Source of the DNA: Thelonectria olida
Lineage: Eukaryota > Ascomycota > Sordariomycetes > Hypocreales > Nectriaceae
Reading direction: 5' to 3'
Length of the DNA stretch: 64,000 nucleotides
Assembly (NCBI GenBank): GCA_020736575.1
Contig: JAGPYM010000007.1
Span: 744,001 to 808,000, forward strand
The notes under the pieces were generated by a model that searched no databases, had not been told where the DNA came from, and was given only the letters and a program-made list of their open reading frames with translations. Numbering within the stretch: position 1 is the stretch's first letter; every line of letters starts with the position of its first letter. The translations under genes and the position numbers were made by a program. Of the stretch, positions 49,925 to 59,979 are shown piece by piece.

Positions 49925-52737
49925 CTCATCAATGCCGTCGCATCTCGACCTCTACGAATGACATCCTCCTGTGACACCATCTCTTTGCCTGTCCGGCGGT
50001 CCGCGTGCCGTGCCGTGCCTATCACGACTCGTTTAAATGCAGCTGTATCAATCAATGCTCTCATTTTGCTACCGAGGGTTGACACTCGGTGACTGTTAGT
50101 GGTTGGGTAGGCACATGCACCAAGTAGTTGGCATGTAGCATGTAGGTGAGATGCACTTTCCCAATCTTTCTTGTCCACATTTCTCACCGAAGCCTCGCTC
50201 GCCTCAGCCATCTCCCCCGCCGCCACACACTCTCTCCCACTCCCTCCCTCTCCCTGCATTCACCAATCCAATGCAACTATCCCGTTTCGCACTCAACTTA
50301 CTGCGCTTGTACATGCCCTATCGCCATTCACCATCGAGATTCGATCAGGGGGGTCCCGTCACTCCCACAGGCCGCCTTTGCCCGGGCTTCTGAAGCTGCA
50401 ATGGTCCCCTGTTACGCTCTCCACCAACCGCCGTCCGTACCTCCCCATGGACCAAATCGAATAGGTAACGCAACATCATTGTGATGAAGTCTCCCTTTTG
50501 TCGTTGGGGGACTTGGACTCGGGGCCACGGACAAATCCTCCCTCTTGTTCAGGAATCGCCAACCCCGTCATGCCAAGGGTTGTGCTCTCTTCTCTCTTCC
50601 ACTAATAACTAGACCCCTGCAACACCATCCCACACATTGTTGCAGCTGAACTTTTCGACCCTGGTCCGGATAATTACCACCACACCTTCGTCACTTCACG
50701 TCACATATCAGATTTTGTTCTGTGCTTGGAACTTCCAAAACACAGCCGATCAATCAATACGAGCAGAGGGGTGTCGCGTTTGCCCAATGCCCCCCCAAGA
50801 CACACACACGCATCTCACGATTGTCTCCGATCCTAATGCCCTCTTGGGCTCCCGATTTCGAGCATGCAAAACCCGGGTACCAGGGCGTGTTACCACCATC
50901 ATCACAACCCTTACCACCCCCCTTGCTCGAAATCCTCGGCGCCAGGCACCACCGCGATGGCAATGGCACGGCAGCACACGGCGCAGCGCTGTGATAGGAC
51001 ACCAGGCAAGCCCGGGCTCCCGGTGCCATGGTAAAGAGGGTTTTGGCGCGAGGTCGCTCAGAGCACTTGCGCAGCACCAAAACCGTTTTGACAGGGCCGC
51101 ATTGTCTGACCGTGCAGCACTCGGCCGTCTTGACATGGTGACTCAATATCAGTCTCTGGTCAGTGATACAATACAAGCGCTCGAATATATCAAGCACGAG
51201 CCCCACAAGCCCCAGATCCGCCTTTAGCGATGGTTGTAGGCTCGCAGCTGTTTTTGCGAGATCACCATCGCTCGAAGTGCAGCAACAATGTACAGGGATA
51301 CACACCACGGCCTAAACCGATCGGTCAAAGTGTGCTGTGTACCTTCAGGCCACTGAAGTGTCCCAAGATGCGAGATAGTCGTTCGTGCAAAAAGAAAGCC
51401 ATAGTAAACGCCTCAACGACGGGAGGAAGGGTTCATAGGTCCTAAGCTGGCCCTTTGCAGACGCCGCCAGCCACAAACCCTCCGCCAAAACGCAAAACCC
51501 CATCTTTGGGACGCCTCTTACGCCTCCAGGCTACACATTTGACATCGTCTTTTCGATGCCGTGTGGCACAGTGGCGGGGCGGCAACTCGATGTTTTGGCT
51601 CAAACCTGACTGAGCGAGTGGAAGAGCTTGTGTTCAGCGAGCCAGGGTCCGAAGCTGGTGCTGGGGTTACATCGTGCGAGAGGCTCACCCACGAATTGTC
51701 TTCGTCACTTCTCCCCTGCGTCACCCATGCCTTTGAAGCTCAGCTCTCGATGCTATCTCATCTTGTCTCTCTGCAACTTCATTGTTGTCTCGATCCCCAT
51801 GACCCCTGAGGGGTCCTCGCCATCTGAACCACCGATCAGACCTTCCCTTCGGACCCCAAAGGCCCTTGCCCGCCTCGGACTGGCCTTCTTCTCCCTGTCG
51901 CCCCATGCCTTCGCCTTCCTCTTCAAAATTGTGCCTGAGCCAGTCAATCACTTTCCTGCAACTGCGCCGCCTCGAGCCACTCCCAAAACATCATCTCCAG
52001 GTACAGACCCCGTTCTTTCTTCCCCCGCGATAGGTGAAAGTCCCCTAGCTGGGGAATCAGAGCCATGCCAGGGCAAGGGACCGAGAGAATGGGTGGCCCA
52101 GTAGGAGGGATTCCCACGTCTGGGGAGCCTGTGGCTATCAAGTGTCATGTCTGTCAGCATCGGCTCGTCCCGCCTTCATTCGCTTCACCTCGCAAAGTCT
52201 GCCCTTTGAGGTGATCGGTACGGATACCCTCTTTCGGCCTTCACCTTCCGCTCACAGCCCGAGGCCACCGGGATACCTGGACCTTCGGGACCGAAGACTG
52301 TTCCCTGTTACTATTTTCTTATTCCACTTATCGATTGGGCTTAGAGACATGCGATTTCTCCATGGGTTTGTTTTCTCTAGGTTATTGCTTGTTCTCTCAA
52401 AGCTGTCATCGATCGGGACCTGGCCAGTCCCTCTACTGGGCCCACGATAACCACCCCCAGACAGCTTTTGGGCCCCTCTGTCACATGGACATCGGACTGA
52501 CTGTGACAAGCACGTCCTGGCATCAAGCATGAAAGAAAGTTTGGATGACTGCTCACCGGGGCCGGGACTCCAGGAATCTCGTCGAAGCATTGCCATGTTG
52601 AAATTCAAGGCCCGGTGGAGCATTTCTCAGTTTGAGGTGAAGAGGATTCCATTACATTGCATGCATACAGTTATGCGCCTCACGCAGGACATTTCTGTCA
52701 CATTTCTCGCTTGACTGCGGACGGCCAACTACCAGGC

Positions 52738-52764
52738 TCGAAGTGGTCGAAGTGGTCGAAGTGG
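52738..52764. repeat. TCGAAGTGG nonamer repeat (3 copies)
   Basis: Three exact nine-base copies in direct tandem. Confidence 0.85.
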
Positions 52765-53539
52765 ACGCTTACATCCGGTCCTCGTAGCGTTGGGTATCAT
52801 CCCCCACGGTTGAGGCCCGAACCGGTGCGGCGTAGAGAGTTCTCGCGGCGTGCGAAGTGATATATGTCAGGGGTTTACAATAGACCATTGTTTTCCCGTC
52901 ATGTCGAAACTCGCTATGTGACCCTCCCATTCAAGGTATCAGCCTTGCCGGCCGAGGAAAGCCGTCAAGGTGCCGTTTCGGAGGTCGCCTCGCCTATGGT
53001 TGCTCAAGTGGGCAACGCGGGACTCAAATCGGCGGGCTACGAAGGACTGTCGGTCAACGGCGAAGGGACGTCAAAGTCAAGGTCAAGGTGCTTCAGGCGT
53101 GCTGTCTTGTATGCTTGATGCCTTTGGGTGTTGTGTGTGAGTCTAACTTCTAGCCTTGCAGGGGCCTTGGTTCCGACAACACGAACGGGTCCGGCCCACG
53201 AGCTGCGCAAGCGCCTTCGATGGAGATGGAACGGGTTCCATACTAACTATAGGAAACTAAATATTTTTTTCTTTCTCTGGTCTTTGATCCCGTCAACTCC
53301 CTCCCCCAGCATTTTTATCTCCTCAACGGTTTGAAATGGACTGATTTTCGTCTAGACCGCGGACGGGAAAGGTGAAGGGGTGTGAAGGGGCCTCTTGTCG
53401 GTGTGTGCGCGTGCCTTCCTGCATCCTCGACAGGGCGCGCGCGGCTGGTGAAAGGAGGGGGAACGACACTGGTTGGATAGCCCAGCCTCTTTTTCTCTGG
53501 GGTTTCTTGCAGGGTGAGGTGTTTTACCCCGGGTGTGAC

Positions 53540-53569
53540 GGGCATGGGCATGGGCATAGGCATTGGCAT
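53540..53569. repeat. GGGCAT hexamer repeat (5 copies, last two diverged)
   Basis: Five six-base units, the first three exact and the last two with one change each. Confidence 0.85.
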
Positions 53570-55202
53570 CGAGACTACGAATATGCCATGCTCGTTCCTG
53601 GACCTCCTTGCCGGGTCTCGAGCTTCCTACTGGAGCACACCGGCTTCCGAGAAACCGGAAACAACAAGGCTCAAGGGTTTTGACGAGCGAGAGCGCGGCT
53701 TTGAGGGGACCAATGACGGCTATCTCTATTGTTGTCCAAAGGGACGGGAATGAACCGGGAGGAGTCGTTCCATCTGTGGTGTGACTGTCCGGGTTGTTTT
53801 CGTCTGGGGTAAAGGCCAATTGAAGATTTGACACGGCCTGGGTCAAAGCCGTTGATTCAAAAATATCTTGGTCTTGTTGATATGCACCGCGTAGGGAGCA
53901 GGGGGGTGAGTTGACGAGAGTCGCGTGGTTCTTGCGTGTGCTTGTGCGTCGTTTCCTGCTTGCAGGTGTGAAGCGAAGGAGGGATCATGATAATGCGGGA
54001 ATTCGACCCCTTGGAAGAAAACTCTGTCAATGGACATCTTTCGGGGGTTCAGGATGGTGTTGCCATTGTCCTGGCCTGTTTTGGTGACTCAATGGCTTGA
54101 AATCGCCGAGTTATGTCCATGTTTGTGGGTGAAGCATCCTTGTCTTGTTGACGATTCGCGATATTGCCATGTGTTGTGGTATAGGGTAGCTTCATGGCAA
54201 AGGCTGTTGACGTTCGTCGTGACGAACGTGATAGTTGGTACATATCGTTGATATCATCTTATCTCGTTGTTGGTGTAAATGTATGATGGGAGTTGGCATC
54301 GTGTTTGATGTTGTTGGGTCTTATTGGTCTGAGCTGTCATGTTAGCCATTGATCGTTTCTGTTTGCAATGGCCGTGTTGGTGAGGATTGAGCTGGCGAAG
54401 ACTCGACACCAGGGAACCTGATCTATACAAACAGGTCCACGAAGACATATAATGGAACGGTATCCAAGTGTTCAGAAGTATACTTCCAGGCGACATATAC
54501 AAAGGATACCCTGTTCCATCGTGCGCAAGTAATTCTCGAGTGTTCGCGACCTAACTGAGTCCAACAATATGCTCCTCGACGCTGGTGGATAATCGAAGGG
54601 CTGAGGCTTGTCTATGTGATGTAGATATGAAAGATGCCATATAAGTTTACCCATAGACTGAAAATAGACTGGCAATTGTCTCCGAAGTGTTATGAATGGC
54701 AAGTAATGTATAGTTCGCGTACCGAAGCCTGTACCAACTCCTCCCTAGAGCATCAATACTTCCACTACGATATCACTTTGACTCTTAGGCGTTGGTTTAA
54801 ATGGTAAACAGGACACAATACTTCCCATACAGAGGCCGTGACTCCATTCAAAAGGTCATCTTTGGTTCATACTCATTGACACTGCTCCATTCGATGGCTC
54901 AACCATTGCAAACGGCACGCATAGCCTCCTGACATTGTCTGTGAGAACGGACTGACTGAGCATTAAGAAGTTCAGGGCATACCAACGCGTCTGAATTACG
55001 ATTGAATCACTGTAAACGACGTTCATCACAATCCATCCACTTCCTACAGACTCATAACATCCCCCAAAGAAGTTCATCCTCACCCTTTCCCCATCTTCAC
55101 ATAACCAAGCTTCTCGACTCACAACCGCAGAGCCATACTCGCACTTCCTGAACAGCCAAACATACACTCTCATCTACTCACTCAACTACAAAACCCTCTA
55201 AG

Positions 55203-55577
55203 ATGTGCTACATCATGCGCTTCCTCCACTGCTGCGAAGAGTGCCACGCCGTCAAGATGATCGAAAGCCAGCCCATCCTGTGCGATCGCCGACTGAACAG
55301 CGGCCAGGAGTTCATCTTCGAGTGGGACGAGGACGAGTTTGACAATTGCCGAGTCGAGACTTTTGAGGACAGCCTCTTCGATGTCCCTCCCGAGGACTGT
55401 GCTCGCTGCAACCGGGAGGACGAGGAGGCGATGCTGCGAGAGGAAGAGGAGATGCTGAGAGCGGAGGAGCTTGAGAGGGAGGATGCAAAGGCCGCTGGAA
55501 ATGGCAAGGGAAACGAAGGGGACGATGAGACCGACGAGGACAGGGGGAATGGCGAGAATTCGTCGTCCAGTGACTAA
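55203..55577 (+). CDS. small cysteine-rich protein 1 of a tandem family, with acidic tail
   Basis: Unrecognised protein, 124 residues, single exon. Its first 70 residues share the cluster pattern: Cys at 2, the pair C11-x2-C14 (with an extra Cys at 10), Cys at 27, Cys at 49 and a final pair C66-x2-C69. The aromatic before the last pair is not kept. Beyond residue 70 it alone carries a highly charged tail, Glu/Arg-rich then Gly/Asn/Asp-rich and ending SSSSD, likely helical then disordered. No signal peptide or membrane span is visible, so it is probably intracellular. The paired cysteines suggest zinc binding, which is inference. It is the first of four same-strand members and begins ATGTGC like the others. 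Confidence 0.72.
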   Translation: MCYIMRFLHCCEECHAVKMIESQPILCDRRLNSGQEFIFEWDEDEFDNCRVETFEDSLFDVPPEDCARCNREDEEAMLREEEEMLRAEELEREDAKAAGNGKGNEGDDETDEDRGNGENSSSSD

Positions 55578-56110
55578 ATGTGAGTTGTCTCTGGTTCTGG
55601 CTAGGACCGGGAAGTGTTCTATCGAGCAGTGGATGCTAATGTTGATGATCAGGGGCACGCAGACATCCACAAAGATGAAAAGTCTTGTGATGACCTCGCC
55701 CATTGCACGCAGGCTCTGAGAGAGACGAGGGTCAGCGAAAAGGCTACAAGAAGAACTCGGGACGACGAGGCCCATTCACATCGTTCCTTCGCAGGTCTGA
55801 AATATGGGCATCGGAACAAGGGTCAGAAGCCGAGTGTGAGAGTTGAGGGCTCCAGGAGGTCTCAGTTTATAAGCCAAAGCAATATCCGAATAACCGAGAC
55901 CATATCATGTGTATGATTGTGGCTAGCGAAGTGTACATGAAGAGGATTCACTCCTGGCTACTCCCATATATTCCTGCTTTGAGCGCTCTCTCAGGTCCAA
56001 CTCCTATGCCCAGATTCATACCTCCTTCTCCTCAAACTTTCTCAAAGTCCTTATATCAACCCAGATCAAACCTTTGTCGCGGAAAAAACACGCAAAGCCT
56101 TACAGGTAAG

Positions 56111-56341
56111 ATGTGCACCATAGTAACCCTCGGCTGGAACTGCAGCGGATGTCAGAGGCGCATCCGCACAGAGCCGGAGCGGATCGAGGACTGCTACCTC
56201 AAGAAAGAGGGAAAGACGTGTAACTGGGAGGAGTCGTTTCCAGTAAAGTACGAGCCGTGGGAGAACTGCCACATTTGTGTTGAGAGGGAGCGGGCAAGAA
56301 GAGACCGCGCCGACAGGTATGGGTCGCCAGCCACGTTTTGA
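56111..56341 (+). CDS. small cysteine-rich protein 2 of the tandem family
   Basis: Unrecognised protein, 76 residues, single exon. Cysteines are at 2, 11, 14, 28, 37, 53 and 56, with Trp 50 three residues before the last pair (PWENCHIC). The frame is open further upstream, but the conserved Met-Cys start and the spacing to C11-x2-C14 identify ATG 56111 as the start. The C-terminus is Arg-rich (ERERARRDRADR). It lies 533 nt downstream of member 1 and 430 nt upstream of member 3. No secretion signal was seen. Confidence 0.72.
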   Translation: MCTIVTLGWNCSGCQRRIRTEPERIEDCYLKKEGKTCNWEESFPVKYEPWENCHICVERERARRDRADRYGSPATF

Positions 56342-56771
56342 AGATGCATTCACTCCCAGGTCCTTGTATGTATTCCCTCGTGGTCTTCTCTTGCTACTGT
56401 AGTTGGTGATTGAGCCTCCGGCGGAAAGAAGAAAGACTGGGAGAATCTCGCCGCCTCACTGTAAAGAGAGTGGATATATCGTCTCTGCTGGCATTCGCCG
56501 TCACAGGTTTATTTCTTGGCTGCAGAGCTTCTTCGAGCTCTCTCAATGACCTACAGGTCTCAACAGTGATGAGAGATTCTGCCTTTCGGCCTGCTGCCAC
56601 GGAGTGTATCTCGTGATATGAAGACAGACCAAATCACAGCTGCCACTTCGTCTTTCCCTACTATTTAGATAGCCAAACTTATCCCATTCCTGTCCGGCTT
56701 CCATCAACTCTCAGCTGCTGCATTCACACCAATCCAACCGCTGGAGCCAATACTGCAAAACACCAGACATT

Positions 56772-56969
56772 ATGTGCCTCCACTACTACGACGCTTTCTA
56801 CTGCATCAAGTGCCATCATCTTCTGTACAAAACGTTAACCGACACAGACCCGTGCATAGCCAAAATGGACAATAGCAATGCGAAATGCACCATCGTCGAG
56901 AAGCTGAACCCACACAACAACCCTTGGTCGGAATGCAACGAGTGTACGTTGAACTGGAGCAAAGCATGA
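56772..56969 (+). CDS. small cysteine-rich protein 3 of the tandem family
   Basis: Unrecognised protein, 65 residues, single exon, the shortest member. Cysteines are at 2, 11, 14, 28, 39, 55 and 58, with Trp 52 before the last pair (PWSECNEC). His 15 and His 16 follow the first pair and could add metal ligands. It ends soon after the last pair, which suggests that the 58-residue core is the folding unit and the tails of the other members are additions. It is 261 nt upstream of member 4. Confidence 0.7.
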   Translation: MCLHYYDAFYCIKCHHLLYKTLTDTDPCIAKMDNSNAKCTIVEKLNPHNNPWSECNECTLNWSKA

Positions 56970-57139
56970 GCCACTGAAGCTGTTACAAGGACATATGTTT
57001 GGCCAGCTGAGGTGATGTAGGGCTTAATGACTACTACATTGTGTCGAGTTGACCAGTGCTATGTGTTTCTGTTCGTGACATTATGCGATACTGAGATGGT
57101 CCGACGATGGCAACTGGGTTCACTCTTGCTGAGTGCTGA

Positions 57140-57150
57140 TATATAATATG
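57140..57150 (+). promoter_or_regulatory. TATA-like element before member 4
   Basis: TATATAATATG lies about 80-90 bases before the ATG of member 4. The placement fits a TATA core promoter with a short leader, a type often linked to inducible fungal genes. No start site is known. Confidence 0.35.
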
Positions 57151-57230
57151 ACCCCCCAGCTCCTCGTGGTTTTCCCACCAATACCACACGAACCACACGA
57201 GCTCCCCAAATTGATAAGTACACTGCCAAC

Positions 57231-57482
57231 ATGTGCCGTAAAAGAAACACTGTTCACTATTGCGAGCGGTGCGGGAGGGACCTCCGCGTAGAAAAACACC
57301 CAACCCAGTACTGTGATAATAGAGGAGACGCTTCAAAGTGCAAACCAGAATATCGTGAGTTTAGATGGGCAGCTGGGTGGGAGGAGTGCTTCGTGTGCGT
57401 GACCAAAGAGAGGCAGAATCAGGTGGGAAGGAGTACACGGTTGAGTTCAAGGTATGCTAGATTCACGACCATCGTAGAGTAA
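57231..57482 (+). CDS. small cysteine-rich protein 4 of the tandem family
   Basis: Unrecognised protein, 83 residues, single exon. Cysteines are at 2, 11, 14, 28, 37, 53 and 56, with Trp 50 (GWEECFVC), so its spacing is identical to member 2. The text HYCERCG and AGWEECFVC contain the two Cys pairs. A basic tail (KERQNQVGRSTRLSSR) parallels the Arg-rich tail of member 2. The stop is 155 nt from the stop of the converging carrier gene. Confidence 0.72.
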   Translation: MCRKRNTVHYCERCGRDLRVEKHPTQYCDNRGDASKCKPEYREFRWAAGWEECFVCVTKERQNQVGRSTRLSSRYARFTTIVE

Positions 57483-57637
57483 GAAAGATATGCTTGTCAT
57501 GGCTGGCACATGACCCTTTCTATGGCTTGAATCCTGCCATTGTCTCTGAGAGCGGGCGTGTGCTGCCTCTCTATCCCCAGCAACGCCAAGTGACAACCAC
57601 CCGACACATGTACAGTGTATACCAAAAGCCAGTGCGT

Positions 57638-58625
57638 CTACGTGATCCATCGTGGCAAGTAAAACTTGACATTCTCATAAACCAAAAACGTCACCCACGT
57701 CGCAGGCATCACCCTCACCACACCAGGAACCACCCCGCGGTAGAACCCGCGCACTCCCTCCTCACCCCATATCCTCGTCACAACCCCTCGGAACCCCCTT
57801 CCGAACTGCTCTTCGGGGTTGTAGTTCTGCAGCCGGCTCCGCAGCACCTGGTACGGATACGTGACCGCCCCGGCGACAAACTTCGCGGCGGTAGACAGCA
57901 CAACCGTGGCCTCGGGCGTGATGGGCTCGCCCTCGCCAATGCCGTAGCGCCGGAGCCGCTGCGCATAGTACCACCGCTTCGCAGGCTCGTACACGGCGAA
58001 CTGCACGGCGCCGTGCGACACGCCAATTAGTGACACGGCGAGCCCGCGGTAGAAGCCGCCCAGGCCCTCGGTCGCGAGAATCGTGCGCGCGCCCGCCAGC
58101 ATCGAGGGGTATGCGCCGTGGGTGCCGCGGTCCGACGACACCATGCGTGTCTTGAGGACCCAGATGGGGTTTGTCAGCGTCGCCGTCGCCGCGCCGGACA
58201 ACGCGCTGGCGGCGAAGTAGTCGCCGGGGGATGGACGGGCGCGGCCCTGAGAGGCGGCGAGGGCACGTTCGAAGCGCGACTTGAAGAAGAAGAAGGAGCC
58301 CCAGCTGGAGGCGTTGCCGACGAGGTTGGGGGTTAGGCCGCGGTAGAGCGAGGCGAGGGGTTGCGGGTTGGCTGTGAGGGAGCGGAGGATGGACATGGTC
58401 GACGGACGCACGGCCGTAGGGTGGGAGCTGCGGTAGACTGACGGGAAGCCATGTTAGTCTTTCAATGGCCAAAAGAGAAAACAGTGCTGTTCAGAGCGTA
58501 CTCTGCATGCGAGTCTTGACAATGTCCAGCGGATGGACGACTAAGGTAGCGACGGTGCCGGCGCTGAGGCCGGCAATGGACTCGATGACGGCGGGGGAGA
58601 GACCCGCATGGTTGAGGTCGGGCAT
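57638..58625 (-). CDS. flx1: mitochondrial carrier, FAD/folate transporter type (FLX1/SLC25A32)
   Basis: Six-span inner-membrane carrier. Exons are 58625-58502 and 58437-57638, 307 residues. Three carrier signatures are seen: PLDIVKTRMQ, NPIWVLKTRM and YPYQVLRSRLQ. The NPIW form in repeat 2, the YPYQV(L/V)R form in repeat 3 and LTPNLVGNASSWGSFFF are marks of the FLX1/SLC25A32 subgroup, which carries FAD or folate into mitochondria. Repeat 3 ends VMPATWVTFLVYENVKFYL. The start is the only in-frame ATG before repeat 1. The 64-nt intron falls right after the first signature. The substrate is inferred from the subgroup and not proven. Confidence 0.88.
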
Positions 58626-59157
58626 AAAGGTGAGAGTGCAGATGATGTTACAGCTCCTGTCACATTGTGTGAGCGAAGCGAGTAGAGAAGAGTCCAGAGC
58701 ACAATGGTTGTGGTTGGAGGTTTGGAAGTCGTTCAAAGGTTGAACCAATTTTTAAGCGGAGCTGTATCTTTAGCCCCCGAGCTTCTCGCACCGACGTCAC
58801 CGTCGTCGGCACGACTGCCCGGGGAAAACGAGGACTTCGCCGACATTTGTTAAAAAAAAAAAAAAAAAGACACCAAATCGCTCAAGGAACACGGGTTGAA
58901 GGAGGAATTAAGAGTGGTTGTCCCCGTGTCGTTTCAGACGTGTATTTGGTTTGCGTGATGATACAAGTTTTGTTCGTTTCCAGTACAATCAAGCCCCCTC
59001 CCAAGCATACGTCGGATCGTGATCCCGGCCTTCGATTACCACACGATATCCCAACGCCATGAATGCTGGTGGTGCTGTCCCCCTTCTCATGGATTTGATC
59101 CGTCGAAATAATGTACAGTAGGTGGGTAAGTCGGTTGTGTGTTGGGCGTCTCTACGC
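58626..59157. other. spacer between carrier gene and TOM7, with A17 run
   Basis: Upstream region of the carrier gene and 3' region of TOM7 (both minus strand). It contains a 17-base A run at 58852-58868. No further gene was seen. Confidence 0.5.
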
Positions 59158-59569
59158 TTAGGAGAGGGGAGAGAGAAGGCTGTTGGACACGAGTTAGCCG
59201 TCTGTCAAGTCATTTGGAGCCTGAGTCGCTGGGACGGGACAGGGAAACGCACCGGATGACTGAAGGTCGGGGGTCGCTGCGGGTGTAGCCTGGTGGATAG
59301 TCAGTTTCGTGTCTCGTAGGCCTCGTCGCTATTCGAGCATCGTTGTCGTACCAAGGTAAAGGATTAGAGGAAGGTAGCCACTGGGAGTGTGAGTTAGTAA
59401 TCGTGCCTAGAGAAATCGTAGGACTGGAGCATGAGAACATACTAGTGAATGGCAACGCGGGAAATGTCGATGAGCTTGATAATGCGCTCCTACACCTCAA
59501 ATCAGTATCCCGTCGAATTGTCGGTCCGAGTATCTAACACACCTTGGACTCCTCGGAAAGGGCGAACAT
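59158..59569 (-). CDS. tom7: mitochondrial import receptor subunit TOM7 (five small exons)
   Basis: Single-span small subunit of the outer-membrane translocase that modulates assembly of TOM40 complexes. It is hidden from open-frame calling because its exons are 27, 47, 29, 37 and 22 nt (59569-59543, 59489-59443, 59380-59352, 59289-59253, 59179-59158). All borders are GT/AG and the sum is 162 nt, 53 residues. The joined exons read MFALSEESKER at the start, then VAIHYGYLPLILYLG across three exons, YTRSDPRPSVIR, and RLLSPLS at the end. These are the family's conserved SEESKERI, HYG(Y/W)(L/I)P and LLSPL blocks. The last exon of 22 nt supplies only the final seven residues and the stop. It diverges from the SF3b4 gene. 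Confidence 0.9.
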
Positions 59570-59979
59570 CTTGGCGGTTGGAGAGAGAGAAAAGAAGGGT
59601 ATTCGGTATAGAAGTACAAGAACTGAGAGGAAAATCCCAATCGGCGCTGTCGATGGATTCAAGCGACCTGGTGCAGCTATGAGGCGCGGGCGTGGTTTCG
59701 ATGGCTCCTCCCAAAAATTTCGAGCGGAAAAAGTCGCCCTTCCGAACAAGCGCACGCGCGCGACTGCACGGATCAACTCCGGCAAAATCGCGACTTCAGG
59801 AACACAATGCCAACCTCTAGCCAAAATTTCTGGGACAAGCTGCGACAAGGTGAAGGAAAGTCGTTGATTTCCTTGTTCTCTGCGCTCGACGATAGTTTCG
59901 AGATTTGAACTGGCGACTTTGGTTTTCGAGGATTGGCAAATAGAGAGGAGATTTCTTCCTCTTGCACGATCCAGGCATC
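59570..59979. promoter_or_regulatory. 410-nt bidirectional promoter, TOM7 / SF3b4
   Basis: The complete space between two divergent starts. An A/G-rich tract near 59,580-59,600 is the complement of a CT-rich TOM7 leader. No specific site was recognised. Confidence 0.5.

Larger units (their letters stand above)
32567..55202. other. 22.6-kb interval without a supportable gene
   Basis: Upstream of AZF1 on one side and of the small cysteine-rich cluster on the other. Base composition looks like ordinary intergenic fungal DNA, not the AT-rich composition of repeat-induced-mutated transposons or centromeres. I found no transposase, reverse transcriptase, long terminal repeat or duplicated block. 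All open frames are short, overlap each other on both strands and lack known domains. C/T and A/G tracts and homopolymer runs are frequent. Small spliced genes with tiny exons, as in TOM7, could hide here, as could long non-coding transcripts or a very long AZF1 leader. Confidence 0.45.

Noticed and set aside
54856..55173. 105-residue minus-strand frame with a few Cys and Trp next to the cysteine-rich cluster
   Set aside because: It lies antisense to the likely promoter of member 1 and lacks the Met-Cys start and both C-x2-C pairs of the family.
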